Source: an uncultured Collinsella sp. (GTDB lineage: Bacteria; Actinomycetota; Coriobacteriia; Coriobacteriales; Coriobacteriaceae). From it: a stretch of DNA of 64,000 nt. The stretch spans positions 62,001-126,000 of the forward strand of contig UQLC01000002.1 of assembly GCA_900541795.1 (NCBI GenBank). The letters run 5' to 3'. Positions 34,636 to 44,100 of this stretch are shown in pieces. The notes under the pieces are model-generated. The model worked only from the letters and a program-made list of their open reading frames with translations. It made no database searches and was not told where the DNA came from. A program made the translations under genes and the position numbers. How positions within the stretch are numbered: the stretch's first letter is position 1; each line of letters starts with the position of its first letter.

Positions 34636-35574
34636 CTAGTCGCGCAGCTCGCGGCCGGTGATCTCGAGGAACACGTCGTTGAGGGTCGGCGGCTCGCTCC
34701 ACACGCGGCCGAGCGCAACGTCGGCAGCGCGCAGCGTGTCGAGGATGTCGACCAAATTGTGCGGGCTCGCTTCGCAGGTGCAGACGATCTCGCCGCCGGA
34801 GAGCTCAACCGAAAGCACATGCTCGAGGGCGCGCAGCCGCTCGACCGTGGAGGGCTCGACGGCGCCGACCTCGACGGTCACGCGCTCGCCCATCTGAATC
34901 ATGCGCTTGAGCTCGTCATTGGTGCCCTGCGCCAGCACACGTCCTCCGTCCATGATCATGATGCGGCTGCAAATCTGCTCGACTTCCTCCATGTAATGGC
35001 TGGTATACACCACCGTGGCGCCCTCGTCGCGCAAGCGGCAGATGCCCTCCAAGATGGCGTTGCGACTCTGCGGGTCGACTGCCACCGTGGGCTCGTCAAA
35101 GAAGATGAGCTCGGGCTTGTGCGCGATGCCGCAGGCAATGTTGAGGCGACGCGCCAGGCCGCCCGAGAGCTTGCCGGGGCGGAACTTGGCAAAGTCGCCC
35201 AGCCCGACAAAGTCGATCGCCTCGTCCACCAGCGCACGGCGGCGCTTACGGTCGCTAACGTAAAGGCTGCAGAAATAGTCGATATTCTCGCGCACGGTGA
35301 GCTCGTCGAATACCGCCACCTGCTGCGGGACCACGCCGATGCGGCGCTTGAGGTCGTAGCGGGCGGGCGTCATGGGCTCGCCGAACAGCTCGATGCTGCC
35401 CTTGTCGTAGGCGAGCAGCTGCAAAATGCAGTCGATGGACGTGGTCTTGCCCGAGCCGTTGGGGCCCAGCAGGCCAAAGATCTCGCCGGGGGCGATGCTG
35501 AGGTTAAAGTGGTCGAGCGCGATAAGGTCGTCGTAGCGCTTGACGAGGTTTTCGACGTGGACGATGTCTGTCAT
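34636..35574 (-). CDS. ABC transporter ATP-binding protein of the ABC-2 exporter
   Basis: The 312-residue ATPase has Walker A GPNGSGKTT, a Q-loop in RIGVVPQQVAVFDELTV, a signature of LSGGLARRLNIA (Leu-Ala where most have Q/M-R/K), Walker B LIFFDEPTVAVD and an H-loop YTSHYMEE. A C-terminal extension (about 220-312) is of the NatA/DrrA type. It is first in the operon, with ATPase and two permeases in order. It is divergent from the kinase gene at 35773, the usual layout for a resistance or stress exporter controlled by its own two-component system. Confidence 0.95.
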   Translation of the reverse strand: MTDIVHVENLVKRYDDLIALDHFNLSIAPGEIFGLLGPNGSGKTTSIDCILQLLAYDKGSIELFGEPMTPARYDLKRRIGVVPQQVAVFDELTVRENIDYFCSLYVSDRKRRRALVDEAIDFVGLGDFAKFRPGKLSGGLARRLNIACGIAHKPELIFFDEPTVAVDPQSRNAILEGICRLRDEGATVVYTSHYMEEVEQICSRIMIMDGGRVLAQGTNDELKRMIQMGERVTVEVGAVEPSTVERLRALEHVLSVELSGGEIVCTCEASPHNLVDILDTLRAADVALGRVWSEPPTLNDVFLEITGRELRD

Positions 35575-35772
35575 GAGGCGGCCCTTCCGTTGATTGCAGC
35601 CCGGTACGATTGCATCATCGCAGGAGCCGCCGGCGCGCGCCAGTGAGCTTTGTCACGAGTGTAGGGCTTGGTCGCGCGGCCCGCCGGTGCCCCCGCTTTG
35701 CCGCGTGGGAGGAATGTCACGGTTGCTCCGGGTGGCGCCTCCCCCATGCGCGGCATCGCGTACAATACCCGT

Positions 35773-36918
35773 ATGAACAGGCTTTTCGACAAATCGATCG
35801 TGCTGGCGTGCTGTATTGCGGCCGCCATGGGCCTTGCCGTGGACGCTCGTCTGGTTGTGGCGTTTTGCCTTGGCATTATTGCCACCTCGCTGGCCGAGGT
35901 CACACAGGGGAAACGCACCCGGCGCGCGAGCGAGGCCGCGAGCTGCGCTTACATCATCGCGGCCGTCTTCGTACCGCCGTTTGTGCCGTTTGCGCCCCTC
36001 GCCTTCTATGACATCGCGCGGCGCGTGCGCCGTGAACGCACCTGGCCCGCGCTGGCGATTGGCGCAGTGTTTGTCTGCGCGCTTATCGCGGACCTTCGCA
36101 CCGACGCGCTCACCGCCCGAACGCTCCTGCTGACCGCCATCCTTTCGGTTGCCGCCACCCTGCTATCGCTACGTACCGCCCAGTTGGAGCGCGAGCAGCA
36201 GCGCATGCGCCGCACCCGCGACGAGCTGCAGGAACGAGCCCTCGCGCTCGAAGCGCGCAACCGCGACCTTGCCGACCGCCAGGACTACGAAGTCGAGTTC
36301 GCGACACTCGCCGAGCGAGCCCGCATCGCACGCGAGATCCACGATAACGTCGGGCACCAGCTCACGCGCGCCTCGCTGCAGGCCGAAGCCCTGCGCGTGG
36401 TCCACGCCGACGAGCCCGGCGTCGCCGCCGATTTCGCCGACGTCAAATGCACAGTTGACGAGGCGCTCCAGCTTGTGCGCACCAGCGTCCACGCGCTCAA
36501 CGACAACGCCATCGACCTTTCCGTGCAGCTCGAACGCATTGTCGAAGGCGCGCGCTCGGACGGCGGTCCGCAGATTGAGCTTGAAGTTATAACCGAACAT
36601 GCGCCCGCAAACGTCGCGAACTGCTTTGCGGCGGTCCTGCGCGAGGCACTCTCCAACACCATGCGCCACGCTTGCGCTCATGCTGTCACCGTACGATGCA
36701 TGGAACATCCGTCGTTTTACCAGCTCATCGTTACCGACGATGGCACGGGCGGGGCCCAAGCAAGCGGCCGCAGCGCCGCGGAGGGCATGGGGCTCGCCTC
36801 CATGCGCGAGCGTATCGAGGCGCTTGGCGGCACCTTCACCGCCGGTCCGCGTGCCGGCACCGGCGGCTGGCGCGTGTTTGCCACCATTCCCAAACAGCAA
36901 GGAGATGAGGACCGATGA
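35773..36918 (+). CDS. Sensor histidine kinase, HisKA_3 type
   Basis: The 381-residue kinase has about four or five N-terminal TM segments (about 5-135), a coiled coil (about 135-180), the H-box region AREIHDNVGHQL, an N-box-like LREALSNTMRHA and the G-box GMGLASMRERI. This is the DesK/LiaS-like class, which pairs with NarL regulators. I start at ATG 35773. TACAAT at 35761-35766 is only 6 nt upstream and no ribosome site is seen, so the mRNA may be leaderless. A longer frame starts at 35668. The stop overlaps the regulator start (ATGA). Confidence 0.87.
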   Translation: MNRLFDKSIVLACCIAAAMGLAVDARLVVAFCLGIIATSLAEVTQGKRTRRASEAASCAYIIAAVFVPPFVPFAPLAFYDIARRVRRERTWPALAIGAVFVCALIADLRTDALTARTLLLTAILSVAATLLSLRTAQLEREQQRMRRTRDELQERALALEARNRDLADRQDYEVEFATLAERARIAREIHDNVGHQLTRASLQAEALRVVHADEPGVAADFADVKCTVDEALQLVRTSVHALNDNAIDLSVQLERIVEGARSDGGPQIELEVITEHAPANVANCFAAVLREALSNTMRHACAHAVTVRCMEHPSFYQLIVTDDGTGGAQASGRSAAEGMGLASMRERIEALGGTFTAGPRAGTGGWRVFATIPKQQGDEDR

Positions 36919-37544
36919 GGCTCATCGTTGTCGACGACGACCGCTTGGTGGTCGATTCGCTCAAGATTATCCTGGGCGCCCAGCCGCAGATCGAGGTGGT
37001 GGGCACCGGCGCCAATGGCGACGACGCAGTGGCTCTCTATGCCGAACACGCACCCGATATCGCGCTGCTCGATATTCAAATGCCGGGGCGCGACGGGCTT
37101 TCGGCAGCGCGCGAAATCCTCGAGCACGACCCCGCGGCGCGCGTGGTGTTTCTGACGACATTCTCGGATGACGAGTACATAGTGTCGGCGCTCAAGCTGG
37201 GCGCCCGCGGCTACCTGATCAAGACCGATGTCGCCGCCATTCCACCGGCGTTGGCGCAGGTCATGGACGGCAAACGCGTGCTCGAGGGCAAGGCGATCGA
37301 GGACATCGATTTTGACGGAACGGACGTCGAGGTGGGCACGCCCCACCGGCCCGCGGCCTTTGCCAGCCTGACCGACCGCGAGTTCGAAGTCGCCGAGCTC
37401 ATCGCCCGTGGCCTCGACAACAAGGAGATCGCCGCCACCGCCTACATGGGCGAAGGCACCGTGCGCAACCACATCAGCTCGATCCTTGCAAAGATGGGCC
37501 TACGCAACCGAACGCAGATCGCCATCGCCTATCTGCGAGGGTAA
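36915..37544 (+). CDS. NarL-family response regulator
   Basis: The 209-residue protein has a receiver domain with D7, D8 and phosphoacceptor D53 in LLDIQMPGRDG, a Thr in FLTTF and a Lys in YLIKTD. A LuxR-type HTH is at about 145-205 (LTDREFEVAELIARGLDNKE). AGGAGATGAG includes the ribosome site within the kinase gene. It should control the divergent ABC-2 exporter operon, though the binding site was not identified. Confidence 0.92.
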   Translation: MRLIVVDDDRLVVDSLKIILGAQPQIEVVGTGANGDDAVALYAEHAPDIALLDIQMPGRDGLSAAREILEHDPAARVVFLTTFSDDEYIVSALKLGARGYLIKTDVAAIPPALAQVMDGKRVLEGKAIEDIDFDGTDVEVGTPHRPAAFASLTDREFEVAELIARGLDNKEIAATAYMGEGTVRNHISSILAKMGLRNRTQIAIAYLRG

Positions 37545-37604
37545 TTACCCAACGTCCGACCGCCCCGGCATAGCAAAATGGCTGCTACCGATTTAATGCC
37601 ATTT

Positions 37605-37758
37605 CAAAACTATGCCGGTTTACGGGGCTAAACTCAGGACCCCCATCCATACCCGCGTTTTCTGCAAAATGACGGCTCGTCTACCTGCGATTTTATTTTC
37701 ACGAATATCGGCATGGTTGGGGGCTCGTGACTCAGCCCCGTAAACCGGCATAGTTTTG
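37605..37758. repeat. 154-bp nested hairpin element, copy 1
   Basis: Perfect 25-bp terminal inverted repeats (37605-37629 and 37734-37758) enclose a 104-bp core. The core has its own second-level arms (CCATACC and GGCATGG) and the block CTACCTGCGATTTTATTTT. A copy of the same length lies at 45334-45487 and a relative with different arms at 37851-38010. Confidence 0.92.
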
Positions 37759-37800
37759 TTCGGGCGGCCCTGCACGAGTGCCTCCGCCAGCCTCACGGGA

Positions 37801-37823
37801 CCAAAATGATCCGTTTTCCTCCG
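37801..37823 (+). repeat. 23-bp direct repeat, copy 1
   Basis: This 23-bp sequence, with centre AAAATGATCCGTTTT, is identical to 45270-45292 on the other side of the giant surface-protein gene and in the same orientation. Confidence 0.9.
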
Positions 37824-37850
37824 CCCCCAAGGGATCAGCCGGAACCGCGC

Positions 37851-38010
37851 GCCACGAAACCGGCCCATCTACTACGTTTGACTCGACACCCCTGACCATA
37901 CCTTCGTTTTGAGCATAACCGCAGGCGTTCTACCTGCGGTTATGTTTTGGCGTTTTTTGGCATGGTTGGAGGTAAGGGGCCAAACGTAGTAGATGGGCCG
38001 ATTTCGTGGC
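37851..38010. repeat. 160-bp nested hairpin element with different arms
   Basis: Terminal inverted repeats of 30 bp (37851-37880 and 37981-38010, one mismatch) are unrelated to those of the 154-bp elements. The core is clearly related: CCATACCTTCGTTTT, then CTACCTGCGGTTATGTTTTG and GGCATGGTTGGAGG. An inner stem AACCGCAGG/CCTGCGGTT is perfect. Confidence 0.9.
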
Positions 38011-38029
38011 GCACCCACCTCCCCCACGC

Positions 38030-38072
38030 ACAAAAATGCCGCCACGGAGGAGGGAGATGCCTCCGTGGCGGC
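38030..38072 (-). terminator. Terminator of the giant surface-protein gene
   Basis: On the minus strand a 13-bp perfect stem (38060-38072 with 38038-38050, 9-nt loop) is followed by ATTTTTGTG. It lies about 80 bp past the stop. Confidence 0.85.
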
Positions 38073-38115
38073 TGGGGGGTGGGGTGGGGGCTACATTTCT
38101 GGCTCCCCGCCGGCC

Positions 38116-38139
38116 GCCCGGGGCCTTTTGGCCCCGGGC
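38116..38139 (-). terminator. Second hairpin after the giant surface-protein gene
   Basis: GCCCGGGGC and GCCCCGGGC form a 9-bp stem with a CTTTTG-type loop, 14 bp past the stop. It may help end transcription or protect the mRNA 3' end. Confidence 0.6.
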
Positions 38140-38152
38140 GCTACCAGCGTGC

Positions 38153-41100
38153 CTAACGCTTACGGATACCCCAGACCAGGGCACCGACACCGGCCATGGC
38201 GATGGCAAATGCCATAAGCAGAGCGGCAGCCTGCTGGTCGCCTGTGGTGGGCAGGAAACCCTTGACCGTCTTGACGATGTTCGTCACGGTCTTGGGCGTG
38301 CCGGGATCGGGCGTCGGCACGGGCGTCTCGGGCTTCTTGTACGTGTTGTTGAACACGATACCCTCGACGCTCTTATCGCCCTTGGCAAAGGCGACATTCG
38401 CCTTGAGGTTACCCTCGCCGTCATCGGCCACGTTGACGGTCGCGGTAAAGACGGACTTGTCGTAGGTCATACCGGCCTCGTCGCCCTTGACCTCGCTGAT
38501 GGTGTAGACGTACGTACCAGGCTCGTCGTACTCGAACTTGTCGAAGTTGATCTTGCCGTCGGCATCGTTGGTGACGGTGGACTCGATGTCCTCGCCAACG
38601 AGCTTAAAGCTAAACTCGTCCTTCTTGAGCTCGCGTCCCTCGAGCACCTTGACCGCGCCGATGGAAACCTGCGTAGGCATGGCGTGATACTTGTTGGTAA
38701 AGCCAGCCGACTCGGTGGTTCCCTCGAGCTTGTGCGTCGCGGTCAGCGTGCCGTCGCCGTTGTCGGAGACGGTGGTCACGACGGTGTAGGTCGTGCCGTC
38801 ATAGGTGACGCCCTTGTACAGGCCGAGCGCGTTGGGGCAAGCCTCGCGCAGCATGTACGTGTGCGTGCCGGGTGCCTCGTAGCGGATCGGGCTCAGCGTA
38901 ACGTTACCGTTGACGTCGTTGGTACCGCTAGCGACAACCACACCGTCCTCGAGCAGCTCAAACGTGAACTCGCCAGCTGCAAGATCGCGGCCGGTCAGAC
39001 GCTTGACCGTCTTGACCTGATCGGTCACGGACGAATCGGTAGGTGCCACGCCGTAGGTGTTGGTAAACGTGAAGGCAGCACCGTCGCCGCCGTCGCGCTT
39101 GACGATCAGATGTCCGGCACCGTCATCGGTCACGGTGTAGGAAACCTTGCGCGTGGCGTTGGTGTCGTTGGTCACGCCAGGGGCGCTACCGGACTCGGTC
39201 ACCGTGTAAGTAAAGGTGTGCGAGCGCGGAGCGGTGGGGGCTGCGGGCTCGGGCTCGTCGCTGGGCTCGTCGGCGTTGGCATCGGTGTCGGCCTCTTCAG
39301 CCTCTGCCTCGTCGGCCTCGGCTTCGTCAGCTTCGTCTGCCTCGGCCTTATCGGTCGCATCGTCCGTCACGCCCAGAGCGCGGTTGAGGTCCTCGAGCGT
39401 AAAGTTGATCTTGCCAAAGTCCACGTTGCCAGCCGCGTCGTTGGTTGCGGTCGTGCGCTCGGGCATCGGGGCACCAGACTCGTCGGCGGTCACGGTAAAG
39501 GTGAACTTGCCCGTGATGTCAGCCGGGGTCAGGCCCTCGGCAGCTTGGAGCTTCTTAATGCCGGTGAGCGCGGCATCGACGGCTTCGGCGCCGTAGACGT
39601 TCTCGAACAAGGGCTCGACGCCGCCGTAGTCGACCGTTGCCGTCAGGGTACCGTCACCGTTGTCGACGACGATAACCTTAAAGCCAAAGCTCCACGTTGT
39701 AGCGGAAACGCCATTCGGCAGCCCGAATAAATCTTCGTAGGCCGTGTAGTTAATGGTCCAGGCAAGCTTACCGTCCTTATCGGTACGATAAGCAAGCCCA
39801 GCAGCCTCAAGATTAGCAAGCATCTTAGTGTCGTAGTGCAGCGTATCAAAGCTCACGTGCCCGCCGATATTGGGCTTGAGGTTTTCGTATGCCACAAGCT
39901 CACCCTGATAGGCGATGCCGAACCAGAACTCGCCGTCGGCCATCGGGCGACCGGTCAGAGTCTTGGTGGCAACGACCTGAGCAGCGGTGCCACCAGGCGT
40001 GTTGGTCGTAGCGCTGTAACTGTTGTGGAACGGGACCAGGGCACTCTCGACCTTGTTCTCACCGCTCTTGTGGACCGTCGTATGCGTACCCTCGGGACCG
40101 CCGGAAACGGTCGTGGTAGCGGTAAGCGTACCGGCGCCATCATCGGCGATAACGATCGTCACCGTGCGTACGGCGTCATCGTAGGTGTAACCGGGCTGGC
40201 CGTCGTTCTTTTCGGCCACGGTGTACTTGAAGGTCTTGCCGGCGTCAGCCTGCGTAAATTTAACCTCATGACCAGCCAGAATGTCGATCAGTCCGACCGT
40301 TGCCTCTGCCGCTTCGGGGGACTTGAAGCTGTTGGCCCCGGGCAGCAAACCGAGCGCGCGAGCCGAAGCGTCGTCAGCAGGTGTCACGGTAAAGGTGAAC
40401 TGGCCCTCGGTCATGGGGCGGCCGTCCAGATACTTGCTGAGCCACAGACCGCCGGCCGCGGTGTAGTTAAGCTCAGTGCGGTACGTGTTGGTAAAGCGTC
40501 CGTTTTCCTTCTTGGTGACGTTGGCGGTCAGGTTGCCATCGCCGTCCTCGGTCACGGTTACTTCGGCGGTCGCGACGTGGGAGTCATACGTCATGCCGAC
40601 CGTATTGCCCGCGTTCTCGCGGATCTCGTACTTGTAGGTTCCGGCAGCCGTGTAGCGAATCTTGCCGAACTTGATGGCGGCAATGCCGTCCTTCGCATCG
40701 TGCTTGCTCACGGTTACGGTTGCAGGATCGGGTAGCGGGGCGCCATCGGGGGCGGTAATGGTAAAGCTGAACTCGTCCCCATCCGTCCACTCGCGACCGT
40801 CGATGGCCTTGCTCAGGTCAAAGTCGAGGTCTGCATCGGTCGGGGTCACGCTGTAAGTGTTCTCAAAGGTCGCAGGCGTGGCGCTCTTCAGCTCGTGCGT
40901 AGCGCTGAGGGTACCGTCGCCGTTGTCATTAATGGTGGTCTCGATAGTGTATTTGGCGTCACTGTAGGTGATGCCCTTGCTGGTGGTTCCGCCCTTGACC
41001 TCGCGCAGCGTGTAGGTGTGCTTGCCGGGCTTGTCGTATGCGACCTTGCTCATCGTGATCGTGCCGTCGGCGGCGTTGGTGCCGGTAGCGACGACCTCAT

Positions 41101-44100
41101 CGCCCTCGACGAGCTCGAAGGAGAACTCGCCTTCCTTGAGCTCACGCCCGATCAGGAACTTGGTCGCCTTGACCTGGTCGGTGACGCTAAATTCGTCAGG
41201 GTTCGGCTTGTAGGAATTCTCGAATGCCGCGGTCTTGGCGTCCTTCAGCTCGTGCTTCGCCTCGAGCTTGCCCTTGCCGTTATCGGTGATCGTGGTCACG
41301 ACGGCATAGGTCTTACCGTCGTAGGTGATACCGTTGCCTTCGGCTCCCTTAGCCTCGCGCAGCGTGTAGGTGTGCTTGCCGGCCTTGTCGTACTTCACGG
41401 CGCTCATCGTGATGTTGCCGCTGGCGTCGTTGGTGCCGGTGGCGACGACCTTGTCGCCCTCGACGAGTTCGAAGGAGAACTCGCCGGCCTTGAGGTCGCG
41501 GCCGGTCAGGGACTTGGTCGCCTTGACCTGGTCGGTGACGCTGGAGTCCTCGGGCGTCACGGTGTAGGAATTCTTGAACTCAGCGCTCTTGGCGTCCTTC
41601 AGCTCATGCTTGACCGCGAGCGTGCCGTCGCCCTTGTCGGTAACGGTGGTCACGACGGTGTAGGTCTTGGCGTCATAGGAGACGCCCTTGCTGGTGGTTC
41701 CACCCTTGGCCTCGCGCAGCGTGTAGGTATGCTTGCCGGCCTCGGCGTACTTCACGGCGCTCATCGTGATGTTGCCGTTGGCGTCGTTGGTGCCGGTGGC
41801 GACGACACTGTTGCCCTCGACGAGCTCGAAGGAGAACTCACCGGCCGCAAGCGCGCGCCCGGCCAGGGACTTGGTCGCCTTGACCTGGTCGGTGACGCTG
41901 GACTCAGTGGGGGTCAGATTGTAGGAATTCTTGAACTCAGCGGTCTTGGCATCCTTCAGGACGTGCTCGGCCTTGAGCGTACCGTCGCCGTTGTCCGTGA
42001 TGGTGGTCTCGATGGTGAACTTGGCATCGCTGTAGGCGATGCCCTTGCTGGTGGTTCCGCCCTTAACCTCGCGCAGCGTGTAGGTGTGCTTGCTGGGCTC
42101 GTTGTAGGTAATCTCGCTCATCGTGATCTTGCCGCCAGCGGCGTTTTTGCCGGTAGCGACAACCTTGTCGCCCTCGATGAGCTCGAAGGAGAACTCGCTG
42201 GCCTTGAGGTCGCGGCCGGCCAGAACCTTGGTCGCCTTGATCTTGTCGGTGACGCTGGAGCTCTTGGGGGTCACGTTGTAGGAGTTCTTAAACTCAATCT
42301 TCTTAACGTCCTCGGCGCCCTGCAGCTTATGCGTAGCCACCAGCTGGCCCTTGCCGTTATCGGCGATGGTCGTCACGATGGTGTAGACCGCGTCATCGTA
42401 GTCAATACCGCCGGCGTTGCCCTTAACCTCATGCAGCTTGTAGGTGTGCTGGCCGATCTCGGTGTACTTGATGGCACTGAACGTCACCTTGCCGTCGGCG
42501 GCGTTCTTAACGGTCTCGACAGGCTTAACTTCCTTGTCAATGATTTCGAGCAGCTCAAAGCTGAACTCGTCGGCCGTAAGGTCACGCCCGGTCAGAGACT
42601 TGGTCACGGTAATCTGGTCGGTGACGCTGGACTCAACAGGATTCGTGGCGTAAACGTTCTTGAACTCGGTCTCGCCCGAGGTCACCTTCACGCCAGCGCT
42701 CAGCTCACCCTTCTTGTCGGGCGTTACCGTCACGGTGATCTCCGCGACGTTCTTGCTGTAGGCGATGCCGTCAATCGTGGTCCCGGCATGCTTTTCACTG
42801 ACCTTGTAGACGTACGTGCCAGGTTCGGTGTATTCGATCGTGCCGAAGTCGATGGCAGCCTTGCCCTGGTCCAGGTCAGCCTTGCGCACGGTCGCAGTCC
42901 TAGCCGCAGGCATCGGGGCGCCGCTCTCGGATGTCAGGCCAAACTCAAACGCGTCAGCATTCGTCCAGTCGCGACCCTTGAGCACCTTGGTTAGGCCAAA
43001 GCTGGCCTTGGTGTTCACCATTGCCGGCGTCATGTCATACGCAAAGCTGATCTTGCCGTTGTTGCCCAGGTAGGAATTGACATGCGTCGCGGTCGCCTTG
43101 GCAGACACGTTGTTCCACTTGGGGTTGAGAACGTCGGTCGCGGTACCAGTGCTGTTGCCGCCCACGCTGCCCTTGGTAGTGTGGAGCTCATCGATAAAGG
43201 CCAAACGCGCGGTTCCCACGCTAAACGAAAGGTTGCCGTCCTCGTCGGCAACAAGAGCGCCGTCAAACTTCGCTGCGTCGCCGCCGACAAACTCGATGAC
43301 AGCAGTGGCGGGCTTGGCCTCGCCGTTCGAGCCCCGCTCCTCAAACTCATCCTTGTAGTAATAGGTGCCAGTATCTGCCAGCGAATTCTTTGCAGGCTGC
43401 GTGCAGTCCTTATCCGCGTAAATGGGAGTCTGCTTCTGGAAGTAGTAGTAGCAGTTGGTGTCGGCCGGCTCAAAGGTCGCAACCGTATCACCCAGCGCAC
43501 CACCGCTCCACTTGTTCGCGTAGAAGCTCACGGTCTTGGTGCCGTCAACGACAGTCGTATTATGCTCGATGTAGTTCTTGAGCCCTGCTACCTTCTCGGG
43601 CGTAAACAGGTTGTCAAGTGCGGCGCTCTTCACGCTCGAGGCATACTTCACCTGAATGGGCTTAACGTTGTCGACCGAAAGCTTGCCGTCTACGGTCTTA
43701 AAGTGACTCAGCGGAATCAACGACGCAGGAATGTTAACCGTTACGATATCGCCCTTCCGGGGATTGTCATCGCCAGCACGCTGCACGGTGATGAGCAGGT
43801 CTTTTGCCTTGCCGGAAAACTCGTAGGTGTCGGTATTGGTTTCTTTGTTGACCGTCTTGCTCGCCTTGGTAAACGACATGCCGTTGATGACGACTTCGGT
43901 AAATCCGTCGACCTGCATAAAGTCGCCCAGCTCGTCGGTAAACGTGATGTAGCCGGACTTGGTCTCGTCGTAGCCCTTATGGATTTCGGTCGGATAAGGC
44001 GGCTCCGATGTGATGGCCTGTGAGATGTCGTCGAAGACCTTCTTGAGCTCTTCAGCATTGGTCGCCGACTTGTAGTAGTCGGAATTTTCCGCGCGCGTGC

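Noticed and set aside
40895..42994. Long plus-strand open frame of 699 codons inside the adhesin region
   Set aside because: Mirror frame of the repeated adhesin domains; its internal repeats follow those of the sense gene.
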